A stretch of DNA of 64,000 nt from Acidimicrobiia bacterium (GTDB lineage Bacteria; Acidobacteriota; Terriglobia; Bryobacterales; Bryobacteraceae), in assembly GCA_016871315.1 (NCBI GenBank), contig VFZE01000005.1, positions 62,001-126,000 of the forward strand, given 5' to 3'. Of the stretch, positions 8,111 to 17,300 are shown one piece after another. Position 1 is the stretch's first letter; the number at the start of each line of letters is the position of its first letter. The translations under genes and the position numbers were made by a program. The notes under the pieces were generated by a model, which saw only the letters and a program-made list of their open reading frames with translations, was not told the origin of the DNA and made no database searches.

Positions 8111-9153
8111 GGACCTGGTGGCGGTTCCGTGATGATGACGCCCCAGGGGCGGTCGCCGACGGGGATTTTCTTAGCTTCTTTCTTCGAGTCGACGTCAACG
8201 AGGCTGATGTCATTGGAGGGGCCGTTGGCCGTGTAGATGCGCCTGCCGTCTTTCGTGATGGCGATGCCCCAAGGGCGGCGGCCAACCTGAATAGAACCTG
8301 CGGGCTGGTCCGTAGCGGCATCGATCAGCATGATGTGGCCGAAGGAGCCGGCGGTGACGTAAACGGTCTTGTTGTCGGGGGAGATCACGACGCCCATGGG
8401 ACGGACCTTCTCATCACCGAGCTTGACGGTCTTGAGAAGCTTGTGGGATTGGGCGTCGACGACAGCCACCGCGGCGTCGTTTTCGAGCGTAACGTAGCCT
8501 TTGGAGCCGTCGCCAAGAAAAGCGATGGAGCGGGGGCGGTGGCCGACCTTGATGACGGCAATCTTTTCGTGCTTGACGGTGTCGATGGCGTAGACGGTGC
8601 CTTCGTCTTCGCAGGTGACGTAGACGACCTTGCCGTCGGGACGGAGCGTGACGCCTTCGGGCTCTTCACCGATCTTGACGGACTGGATGATTTTGCCGGA
8701 TTCCAGGTCCACGACATTGGACATGGCGGCGTCTTCATTAGCCACGAAGAGGTAACGGTCGTCGGCGCTGACGGCGATTTGTTCCGGGTCAGGACCGACG
8801 TCAAGGACACGAAGGACTTTGAAAGTGGCGGCGTCGATGACAGCGACGCCGTCGGCGGAGCGGTCCGGCGGCGGGAGCTTGCTCTCGTCGGTGCCAGGAG
8901 GTGAAAAAGGAGAGCCGCTGAGGGCGACGTAGAGAAGCTTGCCGTCCGAGGATGCCTGGATGCCGCGGGGACGCTTGCCCAAGGGAACGGTGGCGAGAAT
9001 GGTGAGCGTGGATTCCTCGATCACACTCAGCGTTCCGGCGGCCTCATTGGTGACGAAGATGCGCGCGGAGGGGGGGTTGGCGGGTTCCGTGGGCGTGGGT
9101 TTGGAGCAGGCGGAGAGCCAGAGAGCGGCGGCGCTGAATAGGAATCGTTTCAT
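8107..9153 (-). CDS. YVTN-type beta-propeller lipoprotein
   Basis: Protein of 348 residues with a lipoprotein signal (LSAC, Cys16). About seven blades of the YVTN/NHL type follow, each with patterns such as GVTLRPDGKVVYVTCEDEGTV, SIAFLGDGSKGYVTLEND and GIAITKDGRRIYTANG. These propellers are typically exported binding or scaffold proteins; no catalytic motif is seen. It overlaps the upstream esterase gene by 4 bp (ATGA), forming a two-gene unit, and converges on cinA with a 4-bp overlap. Confidence 0.88.
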   Translation of the reverse strand: MKRFLFSAAALWLSACSKPTPTEPANPPSARIFVTNEAAGTLSVIEESTLTILATVPLGKRPRGIQASSDGKLLYVALSGSPFSPPGTDESKLPPPDRSADGVAVIDAATFKVLRVLDVGPDPEQIAVSADDRYLFVANEDAAMSNVVDLESGKIIQSVKIGEEPEGVTLRPDGKVVYVTCEDEGTVYAIDTVKHEKIAVIKVGHRPRSIAFLGDGSKGYVTLENDAAVAVVDAQSHKLLKTVKLGDEKVRPMGVVISPDNKTVYVTAGSFGHIMLIDAATDQPAGSIQVGRRPWGIAITKDGRRIYTANGPSNDISLVDVDSKKEAKKIPVGDRPWGVIITEPPPGP

Positions 9154-10373
9154 TGGTTTCTCCAGTGCATGCCGGCAAAGTCCATGAAGCGCTCCCAGTC
9201 ATAGAGAGTGACGTCGTGTTTGCCTTCGCGAATATGATAACCGATGGTTTGCATAAGGGGCTTGTGGATGACGGGCATTTCGGTGGCGCCGAGATCGCGC
9301 AGGCCGAGCAGGCGGTAGACGGGGCCTGCGGCAACGCCGGAGAGGAATTCGCCTTTGGGGTCGGCCCAGAGATCCTCGGCGGCGCTGGCGATGTAAACCG
9401 GGCGCGGGGCCATGAGGGCGATGAGCATGTGCTGATCGATGGGGAGCGCGGATTCGTCGCCGTTGTACTGGCGGAAGGTTTGGGAGAACCAGTGAGGAAA
9501 GGAAGTGTTGATGCGCTTGACGGTCTCTCCGAATGCGCGGCGGCTGAGAGCAGCGCCGCCGCAGCCGGAGTTGTTGGAGATGACGATGGAGAAGCGCGGA
9601 TCTTCGGCGCCGGCCCAAAGCGCGGCCTTGCCGAGGCGGGAGTGGCCGAGGACGGCGACTTTCTTGGAGTCTATGTCCTTGTCGGTTTCCAGATGATCGA
9701 GGGCACGGCTGAGCCCCCAGGCCCAGCCGGCGATGGCGCCCCAGGATTCGGGCGTACGTTCACCGCCCATGAGCGCGTGGACGCCGTTGGCGAAGCCGTC
9801 ATCGAAGTCAGGATCGAAGTCGCCGTAGTAGAGGGTGGCGACGCCGTAGCCACGCTCGATGATTTTTTCAATGGGCCAGCGGGAGGCGGTTGCTCCGCGT
9901 GCGGCAACGGCGCCGCCGCGCATCCATTGTTTGGAGACAGGAACGGCGGGGTCGAGAGTGACGGCGTGATTGCCGCTGAAATTGAGGCCGAGGAAGACGG
10001 GGACAGGGCCTTTGGCCTGCGCGGGGAGATAGATGAGGAGTTCGGCTGCAAGCTTGCGGTTTTGATGTTCGAGGTGCAGGTTGAGAATTTTACGGACAGC
10101 TTTTCCGGAGAGGGCCTGCGTGTCGAGATTGATGAGCTCCGCGGTCTGGCGCTGAGGCTTGGCGGGACTGCGGCCGAACATGTGAGCGCGGAAGAGTTCC
10201 AGGATTTCGGCGCGGCGGCGGGGCCAGTCCTTGGCGTTGCGGACGCCGTGAAGAGGGTCGGGGAGGGTGTAGGCAGGAACGCGCGTTTCGTCGTAGTGTG
10301 TGCCCTCCGGTTGCGCGGCAAGAGGGAGGGTAACCAGCAGGAGGGGGAGGGCCGTCTGTAGGATGCGCATCAT
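9150..10373 (-). CDS. Secreted glucuronoyl-esterase-like (CE15-type) hydrolase
   Basis: About 407 residues with signal peptide MMRILQTALPLLLVTLPLAA. The alpha/beta hydrolase resembles carbohydrate esterase family 15: nucleophile motif GHSRLGKAALWAG with Ser245, GWAWGLSRALDHLE upstream of it, and the late catalytic His386 in EGKHDVTLYDW. Family members split ester links between lignin and glucuronoxylan. The start is ATG 10373 or 10370; the open frame upstream to 10616 is antisense to the DUF1080 gene. Only 35 bp separate it from that divergent gene, so both promoters must lie in or overlap that gap. Confidence 0.85.
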   Translation of the reverse strand: MMRILQTALPLLLVTLPLAAQPEGTHYDETRVPAYTLPDPLHGVRNAKDWPRRRAEILELFRAHMFGRSPAKPQRQTAELINLDTQALSGKAVRKILNLHLEHQNRKLAAELLIYLPAQAKGPVPVFLGLNFSGNHAVTLDPAVPVSKQWMRGGAVAARGATASRWPIEKIIERGYGVATLYYGDFDPDFDDGFANGVHALMGGERTPESWGAIAGWAWGLSRALDHLETDKDIDSKKVAVLGHSRLGKAALWAGAEDPRFSIVISNNSGCGGAALSRRAFGETVKRINTSFPHWFSQTFRQYNGDESALPIDQHMLIALMAPRPVYIASAAEDLWADPKGEFLSGVAAGPVYRLLGLRDLGATEMPVIHKPLMQTIGYHIREGKHDVTLYDWERFMDFAGMHWRNQ

Positions 10374-10408
10374 TTGATAATCTATCAGCATTCGCTGTGA
10401 GGACACCC

Positions 10409-11233
10409 ATGAAACGCTTCCTGTATTTAATGATGACGATGGCTGTGGTTTGCGCGTTTGCGCAGCAACAGCGGCAGGTGGACCGCAAGAGCCGAACTTC
10501 TCCGCTTGGCTACGACGATACGCCGGTGCTGCCCGGGCAGAAGTGGAAGGTGCACGATATTGCCAGGCCGCGTCCCGCCATGGTGACGCCGGGCGCCAAG
10601 CCGGGCGATCCGCCATCGGATGCGGTTGTGCTCTTCGACGGGAAAGATCTTTCGCAATGGCTGGAGGGAGGGCGCGGTGGGGCGCGCGAGGCGCGGTGGA
10701 AGGTGGAGAACGGGTACTTCGAATGCGCGTCTGGTACGGGCAGTGTTTTCACCAAGGAGAAGTTCGGGGATGTGCAGTTGCATATCGAGTGGGCGGCGCC
10801 ACCGGAAATTGAGGGATCGGGCCAGTGGCGGGGGAATTCAGGCGTGCTGCTGATGAACCGCTATGAGATCCAAGTGCTGGATAGCTGGGAGAATCCGACC
10901 TATGCGGACGGGCAGGCGGGGTCGATCTACGGACAGTACCCGCCGCTGAAGAACGCGAGCCGGAAACCGGGCGAGTGGCAGAGCTACGACATTATCTTCG
11001 AGGCGCCGAAGTGGGAGGGGGAAAAGCTGGTAAAGCCAGCCTTTGCGACGGTGTTTCATAACGGGGTGCTGATGCACCACCGGAAAGAGATTATCGGGCG
11101 GATGGCGCACAAGGTGGTGGGCACGTATGCGCCGCATGGGCCCGAAGAGCCGTTGGGGCTGCAGAATCACGATACCTTTGTGCGGTACAGAAATATCTGG
11201 GTGAGGAGGCTGGGGACGTACGATCAGGAGTGA
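10409..11233 (+). CDS. Secreted DUF1080 (3-keto-disaccharide hydrolase-like) protein
   Basis: Protein of 274 residues with signal peptide MKRFLYLMMTMAVVCAFA. The DUF1080 domain (concanavalin-like jelly roll) follows: VVLFDGKDLSQWL, an SGVLLMNRYEIQVLDSW strand pair, a GQYPPLKNASRKPGEWQSYDI block and a C-terminal YRNIWVR strand. DUF1080 proteins are abundant in polymer-degrading Acidobacteria, Planctomycetes and Bacteroidetes, and some hydrolyse 3-keto-glycosides. ATG 10409 is preceded by GAGG at 10399-10402. It is divergent from the CE15-like esterase. Confidence 0.88.
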   Translation: MKRFLYLMMTMAVVCAFAQQQRQVDRKSRTSPLGYDDTPVLPGQKWKVHDIARPRPAMVTPGAKPGDPPSDAVVLFDGKDLSQWLEGGRGGAREARWKVENGYFECASGTGSVFTKEKFGDVQLHIEWAAPPEIEGSGQWRGNSGVLLMNRYEIQVLDSWENPTYADGQAGSIYGQYPPLKNASRKPGEWQSYDIIFEAPKWEGEKLVKPAFATVFHNGVLMHHRKEIIGRMAHKVVGTYAPHGPEEPLGLQNHDTFVRYRNIWVRRLGTYDQE

Positions 11234-11247
11234 GGAGCGTACTTGCC

Positions 11248-11610
11248 TTAGAGGAGCGTGATGTCGAGATTCTCGGAGGAGGGGATGGGGGGTTCGGGTT
11301 CGGCGCCAGCAAGGTATGCGCGGAGGGCATCGTGGGAGCCGCCAAAGTGGGTGGCGACAAGTTCCTCCAGCGCGAGGGTGCGTGCCTCGTCACGGGTGAG
11401 CACAGGGCGATAGAGAAAGGCCCGGCCGGAGCGGATCCGGGAAGCAGCGCCGCGTCGGGCTAGGCGATCCAGCAGCGTCATCACGGTGGTATAGGCGAGT
11501 TCGCGGCCGCCAGCGGCTATGTCGTCACGCACGTCGTGGACGCTGGCTTGCTCGAGACGCCAGAGAGATTTCAGGCATTCCAACTCGAGTGGTGGCGGAA
11601 GCTCTGGCAA
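11248..11610 (-). CDS. BlaI/MecI/CopY family transcriptional repressor
   Basis: Protein of 120 residues with the penicillinase-repressor winged helix: LECLKSLWRLEQASVHDVRDDI, then the recognition region ELAYTTVMTLLDRLARRG. A short C-terminal dimerisation part follows. BlaI-type repressors are usually released by cleavage by the BlaR1/MecR1 sensor protease; no such gene is adjacent. It is last in the surA-yhaM-blaI run, 4 bp after the YhaM-like gene. The final ~20 Pro/Glu-rich residues are not typical of the family. Confidence 0.9.
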   Translation of the reverse strand: MPELPPPLELECLKSLWRLEQASVHDVRDDIAAGGRELAYTTVMTLLDRLARRGAASRIRSGRAFLYRPVLTRDEARTLALEELVATHFGGSHDALRAYLAGAEPEPPIPSSENLDITLL

Positions 11611-11614
11611 GGTT

Positions 11615-12670
11615 TCAGTCCCCTTTGAGAGCCTGGCGGAGTTTTTCCGTCATGGCGGTGGCGGGTTCGGGAGAGCGCGTCGGGGTAGGAGCCGTTGCGG
11701 CGGGTGGAGGGCCATCGAGGTAGCGTGACTTTTTGAGCAGCGTACGGTCGAGCGAAGAGACGAAGCCGGTCCATACGCCTTCAAGGCAGCGGTCCTTCTC
11801 AATGGCTCCGCGGACGGATTCCATTTTCGAGTCGAGATTGTCGAGGTGATGCAGCAGGAGCGCCTCGGCGAACATGGGGACTTTGGGTGAGCCGAATTCG
11901 AGTTCGCCGTGGTGGGAGAGGATCATGTGCTTGACGAGGACGGCGAGACGAGGCGGGAACTCAGGGAGCCCGCGGAGTTTTTCCTCAACCATCGCCAGGC
12001 CTTGCACAAGGTGGCCGAGGAGCTGGCCTTCGGGGCTGTAGCCGAAGCCGCGGTCATAAATAAGCTCGTCGATTTTGCCGATGTCGTGAAGGATGACGCC
12101 AGTGAGCAGGAGGTCGAGATCGATGTGGGGATACTGAGGCGCGACGGCCCGTGCAAGAGTGCAAAGCGACAGCACGTGCTCAATGAGGCCGCCAAGCCAG
12201 GCGTGATGGATGGTTTTCGCGGCTGGAGCGCGCTTGAACTTGGCGGCGATGACAGGATCGACGAAGAGGGCTTCGAGAAGGGCGCGCAGGTGGGGGTTGG
12301 ATAGCGATGCGATGACGCCGTTGAGCTCGGCGAACATTTCCTCAGGATCGCGAGCGGAGGCGGGAAAGTAGTCGGCGAAGTCGACTTCGGAGTCGGAAAC
12401 GCGGACCAGAGTGTGAATGGTGAGCTGAATGCGGTTTTGGAACACCTGTGGCATGGCCTTGACGCGGACGAAATCGTCGCGGGAAAAGGTTTCCATGACT
12501 TTGTCAACGTTGTCCCACATCTTGGCATCGACGTCGCCGGTGCGGTCAGCTAGGGTGAGCGAAAGAAAGGGCTCACCGAATTTTTTCTGGCGGACATCCT
12601 TGTTCTGAACGAGGAAGACGCCGTTGGCCAACTGGTTGGCCTCGAGTTCACTGACGTAAGGAGATTTCAT
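11615..12670 (-). CDS. YhaM-like OB-fold/HD-domain 3'-5' exoribonuclease
   Basis: Protein of 351 residues. An OB-fold nucleic-acid-binding domain (~residues 5-95, VQNKDVRQKKFGEPFLSLTLADRTG) precedes an HD phosphohydrolase domain with His165 in LIEHV, the His195-Asp196 pair in VILHDIGK, and LSHHGELEFGSP. This architecture is that of YhaM/CbfA nucleases. The ~40-residue C-terminal tail is Pro/Ala/Thr-rich and low-complexity. ATG 12670 (MKSPYVSEL) is preferred; the frame upstream runs into the surA-like gene. Expected to be cytoplasmic, in RNA turnover. Confidence 0.85.
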   Translation of the reverse strand: MKSPYVSELEANQLANGVFLVQNKDVRQKKFGEPFLSLTLADRTGDVDAKMWDNVDKVMETFSRDDFVRVKAMPQVFQNRIQLTIHTLVRVSDSEVDFADYFPASARDPEEMFAELNGVIASLSNPHLRALLEALFVDPVIAAKFKRAPAAKTIHHAWLGGLIEHVLSLCTLARAVAPQYPHIDLDLLLTGVILHDIGKIDELIYDRGFGYSPEGQLLGHLVQGLAMVEEKLRGLPEFPPRLAVLVKHMILSHHGELEFGSPKVPMFAEALLLHHLDNLDSKMESVRGAIEKDRCLEGVWTGFVSSLDRTLLKKSRYLDGPPPAATAPTPTRSPEPATAMTEKLRQALKGD

Positions 12671-12693
12671 AGAGGAGGACGCGGAGCCCTCCC

Positions 12694-13845
12694 TTAACGC
12701 GAACTGCTGACGGGATGGGTCTCGGTGCCGGGCATCGGGATCATCCACAGCATACGCTTGCGGCGCGGATTGGCGGCGACTTCTTCCTTCTTAACCGTTT
12801 CCGGCCTCAACTCGGCGGGATCGGTCCAGGCTGTGTTCTTTCCGGGAGCGGCGGAGGAATCGACGTATCCTTCCTTGATCTCGAGAAAGGCGTCCTGGCG
12901 GAGTTGTGTGAGGTACTCGCGGATCTTGGGCTGGAAGCGTGGCATGTAGAGCTTCTCCATGATCTCGTTTTCGACCTCGTCCAGCTCGGCGATGCCGGCC
13001 TTGTGCTGCTCCTCAACCCGAAGGATCAGGAAGCCGTTGGGCATCTTAATGGGATCCGTAACATGCCCGCGCCCTTTGTCCCAGACGAGTGCAAGCAGGT
13101 CGGCGCGGAGATCATCTTTCTTCGCACCTGGCAGGGCGCCCATATCCTGCGCGGTGGCAGCGTCTGAGTTATCGCGGGCGAGATCGGCGAACCGTTCGCC
13201 TTTTTTGGCTCGGGCGGCCAGATCATTGGCCTTCTTCTCGGCGGCCGCCGCGGCGGCAGCGTCCATGCCTTCGGTGGAGATCAAGATCTCGCGGAGGAAG
13301 ATGCGTTCTTCGCGCTGGAATTCGCTCTTGTGCTCTTCGTAGTATTTGGCTACTTCCTGGCGCGGGATGTTGATGCGTCCGCCGACTTCCTGGCGGACGA
13401 CGCGCTGGGTGAGCATGGAGTTGCGAATCTCGTTGCGGTAGTCCTCATAAGGCATGCCGGTGTTTTGCTTCACATACTGCTGGAACTTTTCCGGGTCGGC
13501 GAGCGTGGGGTCCTGCTTGGCGACTTCCTTTTGGATGTCGGCCAGCTGGCGGCTGACATCGGGATCCACGTTGATGTTGATTTCCTTGCCCTTTTGCGTG
13601 AGCAGGAGCTGATCAATGCGGTCGCGGAGAATGTCCTTGGAGCGCTCGTCGTAGAGCTTGACGAGTTCGCCTTCCTTGGCGCCGCGAGCCTGAAGTTCGG
13701 CTTTCAACTGACGCTGGGAACGCTCCAACTCCGAGCGTGTTACGATGTCGCCGTTGACTTTGGCGACAATCTCCTCCATGACAACGACATCGGCGGCCAG
13801 AAGGCAGCCAACAAGAAAAGGCAAAACGCACAGGGTACGCCGCAT
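12694..13845 (-). CDS. SurA-like periplasmic peptidyl-prolyl isomerase
   Basis: Protein of 383 residues with an N-terminal signal (MRRTLCVLPFLVGCLLA). The SurA N-terminal chaperone region follows (VAKVNGDIVTRSELER), then one parvulin/PpiC domain around residues 180-290 (REERIFLREILIST...MPNGFLILRVEEQ). E. coli SurA has two PpiC domains; a single one is common outside Proteobacteria. Expected role: periplasmic folding of outer-membrane proteins. The C-terminal ~60 residues are basic and Pro-rich. It sits 17 bp after mfd and is probably co-transcribed with it. Confidence 0.87.
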   Translation of the reverse strand: MRRTLCVLPFLVGCLLAADVVVMEEIVAKVNGDIVTRSELERSQRQLKAELQARGAKEGELVKLYDERSKDILRDRIDQLLLTQKGKEININVDPDVSRQLADIQKEVAKQDPTLADPEKFQQYVKQNTGMPYEDYRNEIRNSMLTQRVVRQEVGGRINIPRQEVAKYYEEHKSEFQREERIFLREILISTEGMDAAAAAAAEKKANDLAARAKKGERFADLARDNSDAATAQDMGALPGAKKDDLRADLLALVWDKGRGHVTDPIKMPNGFLILRVEEQHKAGIAELDEVENEIMEKLYMPRFQPKIREYLTQLRQDAFLEIKEGYVDSSAAPGKNTAWTDPAELRPETVKKEEVAANPRRKRMLWMIPMPGTETHPVSSSR

Positions 13846-13862
13846 ACTTCTATTATCCTCGT

Positions 13863-16800
13863 CTAGGCGGTTAGATGCATCATGCGTTGCTCGATGTTTT
13901 CGATGAGGCGGGCGGGATCGTCCTGGCCGTCGAGGGGCAGGGTAAGAACACCGGCGGGGGTGAACTGGGCGTTGGGGATGGACTGAACCAGGTTCATCAG
14001 GCGGGAAGGGTCGGCCTGGGATTCCGGATGGAACTTGATGTTGATCTTGCCGTGGCGGCGTTCAATCGATTCAATACCGAGCCGTTCGGCGGCGCTTTTC
14101 AGCACGGCGAAGCGGAGCAGAAGCTTCACGGCATCCGGCGCCGAGCCGTAGCGGTCTTCCAGGCTTTCCAGAACCTGACGGGCTTTATCCGGATCGGTAA
14201 CGTCGGCGATGCGCTTATAGGCGCGTAGGCGCTGGTGCTCGTCTTCGATGTAGGAGGGCGGAATGCGAAGGTCGAGCCCGAGTTGGATGGTGGCGTGAAG
14301 TTCGGGCGCGATGGTTTCCCCGCGTAGTTCCTTGACGGTCTGCTCGAGCAGCGCCATATAGGTGTCATATCCCACCGAGAGGAACTGGCCGTGCTGCTCG
14401 CCGCCGAGCATGTTGCCCGCGCCGCGGAGTTCCAGATCAAGCGCGGCGATTTTGAATCCGGCGCCAAGGTCGGAGAATTCACGCAGTGCGGCGAGACGCT
14501 TGCGCGCGACTTCTGAGAGTTCGGCATCTTCCGGTACAAGCAGGTATGCGTACGCGCGGCGGTTGGAGCGGCCGACGCGGCCACGGAGCTGGTAAAGCTC
14601 GGAGAGGCCGTGCCGTTCGGCGTGCTCAATGATGATGGTGTTGGCGAGAGGGATGTCGAGGCCATTCTCGACGATGGTGGTTGCGACCAGCACGTCGAAC
14701 TCATGGCGCATGAAGCCAAGCATGACTTTTTCCAGCGCCTGCTCGCCCATTTGACCATGGCCTACGCCGATGCGGGCGTCCGGAACCAGCTGTTGAATCT
14801 CGGCGGCGCGGGCGAAGATGCTATCAACGCGATTGTGGAGATAGTAGACCTGGCCGCCGCGCGCCACCTCCTGCTCAATGGCGGTCTTGATGAGATCGGG
14901 CTGAAAGCGGGCGACGACGGTGTGAATGGCGAGGCGGTCCTTGGGCGGGGTCTCGATGACGGAGAGGTCGCGGAGGCCGAGCAGGGACATGTGGAGCGTG
15001 CGCGGGATAGGGGTAGCGGACATGGACAGTACGTCGAGGTTCTTGCGCAGCTGTTTGAGCCGCTCCTTGTGGCGCACCCCGAAGCGTTGTTCTTCGTCGA
15101 TAACGAGGAGGCCGAGGTCGGCGAACTGAATGTCGGCGCTGAGAAGGCGGTGGGTTCCGATGGCGATGTCGATCTTGCCCGCCGTGAGGTCCTCGGCGAG
15201 GGCTTTCAGCTCCTTGGCGGTACGAAAGCGGGAGAACATCTCCACGCGTACGGGGAAGGCGGCGAAGCGCCGCTTGAAGGATTCATAGTGCTGGAAGCAG
15301 AGCACTGTTGTGGGTGCGAGCAGTGCCACCTGCTTACCGTCGCCGAGCGCCTTGAAGGCCGCGCGCATGGCGACTTCGGTTTTCCCGAAGCCGACGTCAC
15401 CGCACAGCAAACGGTCCATCGGCTGGGGGGACTCCATGTCGCGCTTGATGTCGGCGACGGCCGATTCCTGGTCCTTGGTTTCGGTGAACTCGAAGGCGTC
15501 CTCGAATTCGCGCTGCCAGTTGGCGTCGGTGGAGAAAGAGAAGCCCTCGGTCATGCGGCGCTGCGCGTAGAGCTTGAGCAGCTCTTCCGCCATGTCGCGC
15601 ATCCTGGCCTTGACTCGCGACTTGGTTTTTGACCAGGAGACGCCGCCAAGCTTGTCAAGCGCGGGCTCGGCTTCGCCGCCTGCCCGGTATTTTTGGATGA
15701 GGTCAAGGCGCGTGAGGGGAACGTAGAGCTTGGCTTCGCCGGCGTACTCAAGCAGCATGAAATCGCCTTTGAGTTCGCCCTGGCCCACTTCGCGGATACC
15801 GAGGAAGCGGCCGATGCCGTGCGTGGAGTGGACCACGAGATCGCCGTCGCGCAGGTCGCCGATGTCGGCGGCGAAGGCACCCATTGGGGAGGCGCGGACG
15901 GCCGGTTGGGCGGCAAGCTCGGAGGCATCGAAAAGGTCTTCGGAGCCGAAGATGGCGAGGCGGCTATCCGGAAGCACGGCTCCGCGCCGGACACGGCCAC
16001 GGGCGATGAGGATGGAGGTGAGCGAGCCGCCGAGATAGGCGCGTTCGGCGAGATATGGCGCGGCGGCTTCGGAAGGATCGAGGGCGAGCTGGAACGGGAC
16101 GGAGTATTCGCGAAAGATGTCGGCAAGCCGTTCCATTTCGCCGATGGTGGAGGCGAAGAAAACAACGCGGAAGCCCTGTTCGGCGAGCGTGCGGGCTTCG
16201 GCGACACACATCTGCATGTTGCCGTGAAAGGCGATGGAGGGCTGTGAGGCGATGTGCGCGCCGGAGTCTTCCATCTGAAGTTGGCGTAGATGGAGCGTGG
16301 GGAGATTGCCGGCGCGCTGGAAGAGTTCCTCGACGGCGAAGTAATTGAGTTCAGGTGGGCAGGGATGTTCGCGGCCGGGCTCGAGGAGACGCTTCCAGAG
16401 ACGATCGCCGGCGGCGCGGATCTGTTCGGGCTCGTCGAGGACGAGCAGTGCATCGGGGCACTGTTCGAGGATGGAGCTGGTTTTGGGACGCAGCGCCGGG
16501 ACGAGGAATTCCCAACCGGGAAATGGAACGCCGTCATCGGAGCCGAGCTGGCGGAGCAGATCGAGAGACCGTGGGCATTCGATCAAGGGAAGCAGGGCGG
16601 CGTCGGAGATCTTGAGCACGGACCGCTGCGACTGGACGTCGAAGGTGCGCATGGACTCGATGAGGTCGCCGAAGAATTCGATGCGAACGGGGCGCTCGGC
16701 CTCGGCGGGGAAGACGTCGAGGATGCCGCCGCGGAGCGAGTATTCGCCGACCATTTCGACGGGTTCACGGCGCGTATAGCCGATCGACTCCAGGTGAGTG

Positions 16801-17300
16801 AGCAGATCAGTGAGAGGAACCTCCTCTCCGGCGCGGAGGCGGACGGCGAGTTGGCGGTGAAACTCCGGGGTTTCCGTGCGCAACAAGGCCGCGCCGATGG
16901 AGACGATGGAGATGGAGGCGGAGCGGCGGGCAAGCCGGTAAAGGCCGATGGCGCGCAACTCGGCTATTTCCGAGTGCGGGGAGAGGTTCTGGAAGGGAAG
17001 GATATCGAGCGCGGGGATGGTCTGCGGTGGCGGCGTGGACTTGTTAGTGACCAGCAGATCAAAGAACGTGCGGAGAAGTTCACCGAGCGATTCGGCCTGG
17101 CGGCTTCCGTCGACCATCACGATAAGCGGCCTCTCGGTGGCATGCCAAAGCAAGGCGAGATGCAGAGCCTTGACCGTGAGAGAGGGGCCGGAGAGAGAGA
17201 AGGTGCCTTGTTCGGCGGAGGGCGCCCAGCGGAGCAGTTCCTGAAATGCGGGCTGACGCTCAAGCGACAGCAGCAGGTCGCGGATTGCGGGGTGTGTCAC
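13863..17300 (-). CDS. mfd: Transcription-repair coupling factor Mfd
   Basis: ATP-dependent translocase of 1145 residues, full length. It removes RNA polymerase stalled at lesions and recruits UvrA. The N-terminal UvrB-homology region includes LLTHLESIGYTRREPVEMVGEYSLRGGILDVFP. A CarD-like RNAP-interaction domain lies around 480-560 (GDLVVHSTHGIGRFLGI). The RecG-like helicase core has Walker A (CGDVGFGKTEVAMRAAFKA, ~630) and the DEEQ box (LLVIDEEQRFGV, ~730). The TRCF domain is at the C-terminus. Its start overlaps the rfaE2 stop by 4 bp. Confidence 0.97.
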   Translation of the reverse strand: MTHPAIRDLLLSLERQPAFQELLRWAPSAEQGTFSLSGPSLTVKALHLALLWHATERPLIVMVDGSRQAESLGELLRTFFDLLVTNKSTPPPQTIPALDILPFQNLSPHSEIAELRAIGLYRLARRSASISIVSIGAALLRTETPEFHRQLAVRLRAGEEVPLTDLLTHLESIGYTRREPVEMVGEYSLRGGILDVFPAEAERPVRIEFFGDLIESMRTFDVQSQRSVLKISDAALLPLIECPRSLDLLRQLGSDDGVPFPGWEFLVPALRPKTSSILEQCPDALLVLDEPEQIRAAGDRLWKRLLEPGREHPCPPELNYFAVEELFQRAGNLPTLHLRQLQMEDSGAHIASQPSIAFHGNMQMCVAEARTLAEQGFRVVFFASTIGEMERLADIFREYSVPFQLALDPSEAAAPYLAERAYLGGSLTSILIARGRVRRGAVLPDSRLAIFGSEDLFDASELAAQPAVRASPMGAFAADIGDLRDGDLVVHSTHGIGRFLGIREVGQGELKGDFMLLEYAGEAKLYVPLTRLDLIQKYRAGGEAEPALDKLGGVSWSKTKSRVKARMRDMAEELLKLYAQRRMTEGFSFSTDANWQREFEDAFEFTETKDQESAVADIKRDMESPQPMDRLLCGDVGFGKTEVAMRAAFKALGDGKQVALLAPTTVLCFQHYESFKRRFAAFPVRVEMFSRFRTAKELKALAEDLTAGKIDIAIGTHRLLSADIQFADLGLLVIDEEQRFGVRHKERLKQLRKNLDVLSMSATPIPRTLHMSLLGLRDLSVIETPPKDRLAIHTVVARFQPDLIKTAIEQEVARGGQVYYLHNRVDSIFARAAEIQQLVPDARIGVGHGQMGEQALEKVMLGFMRHEFDVLVATTIVENGLDIPLANTIIIEHAERHGLSELYQLRGRVGRSNRRAYAYLLVPEDAELSEVARKRLAALREFSDLGAGFKIAALDLELRGAGNMLGGEQHGQFLSVGYDTYMALLEQTVKELRGETIAPELHATIQLGLDLRIPPSYIEDEHQRLRAYKRIADVTDPDKARQVLESLEDRYGSAPDAVKLLLRFAVLKSAAERLGIESIERRHGKINIKFHPESQADPSRLMNLVQSIPNAQFTPAGVLTLPLDGQDDPARLIENIEQRMMHLTA

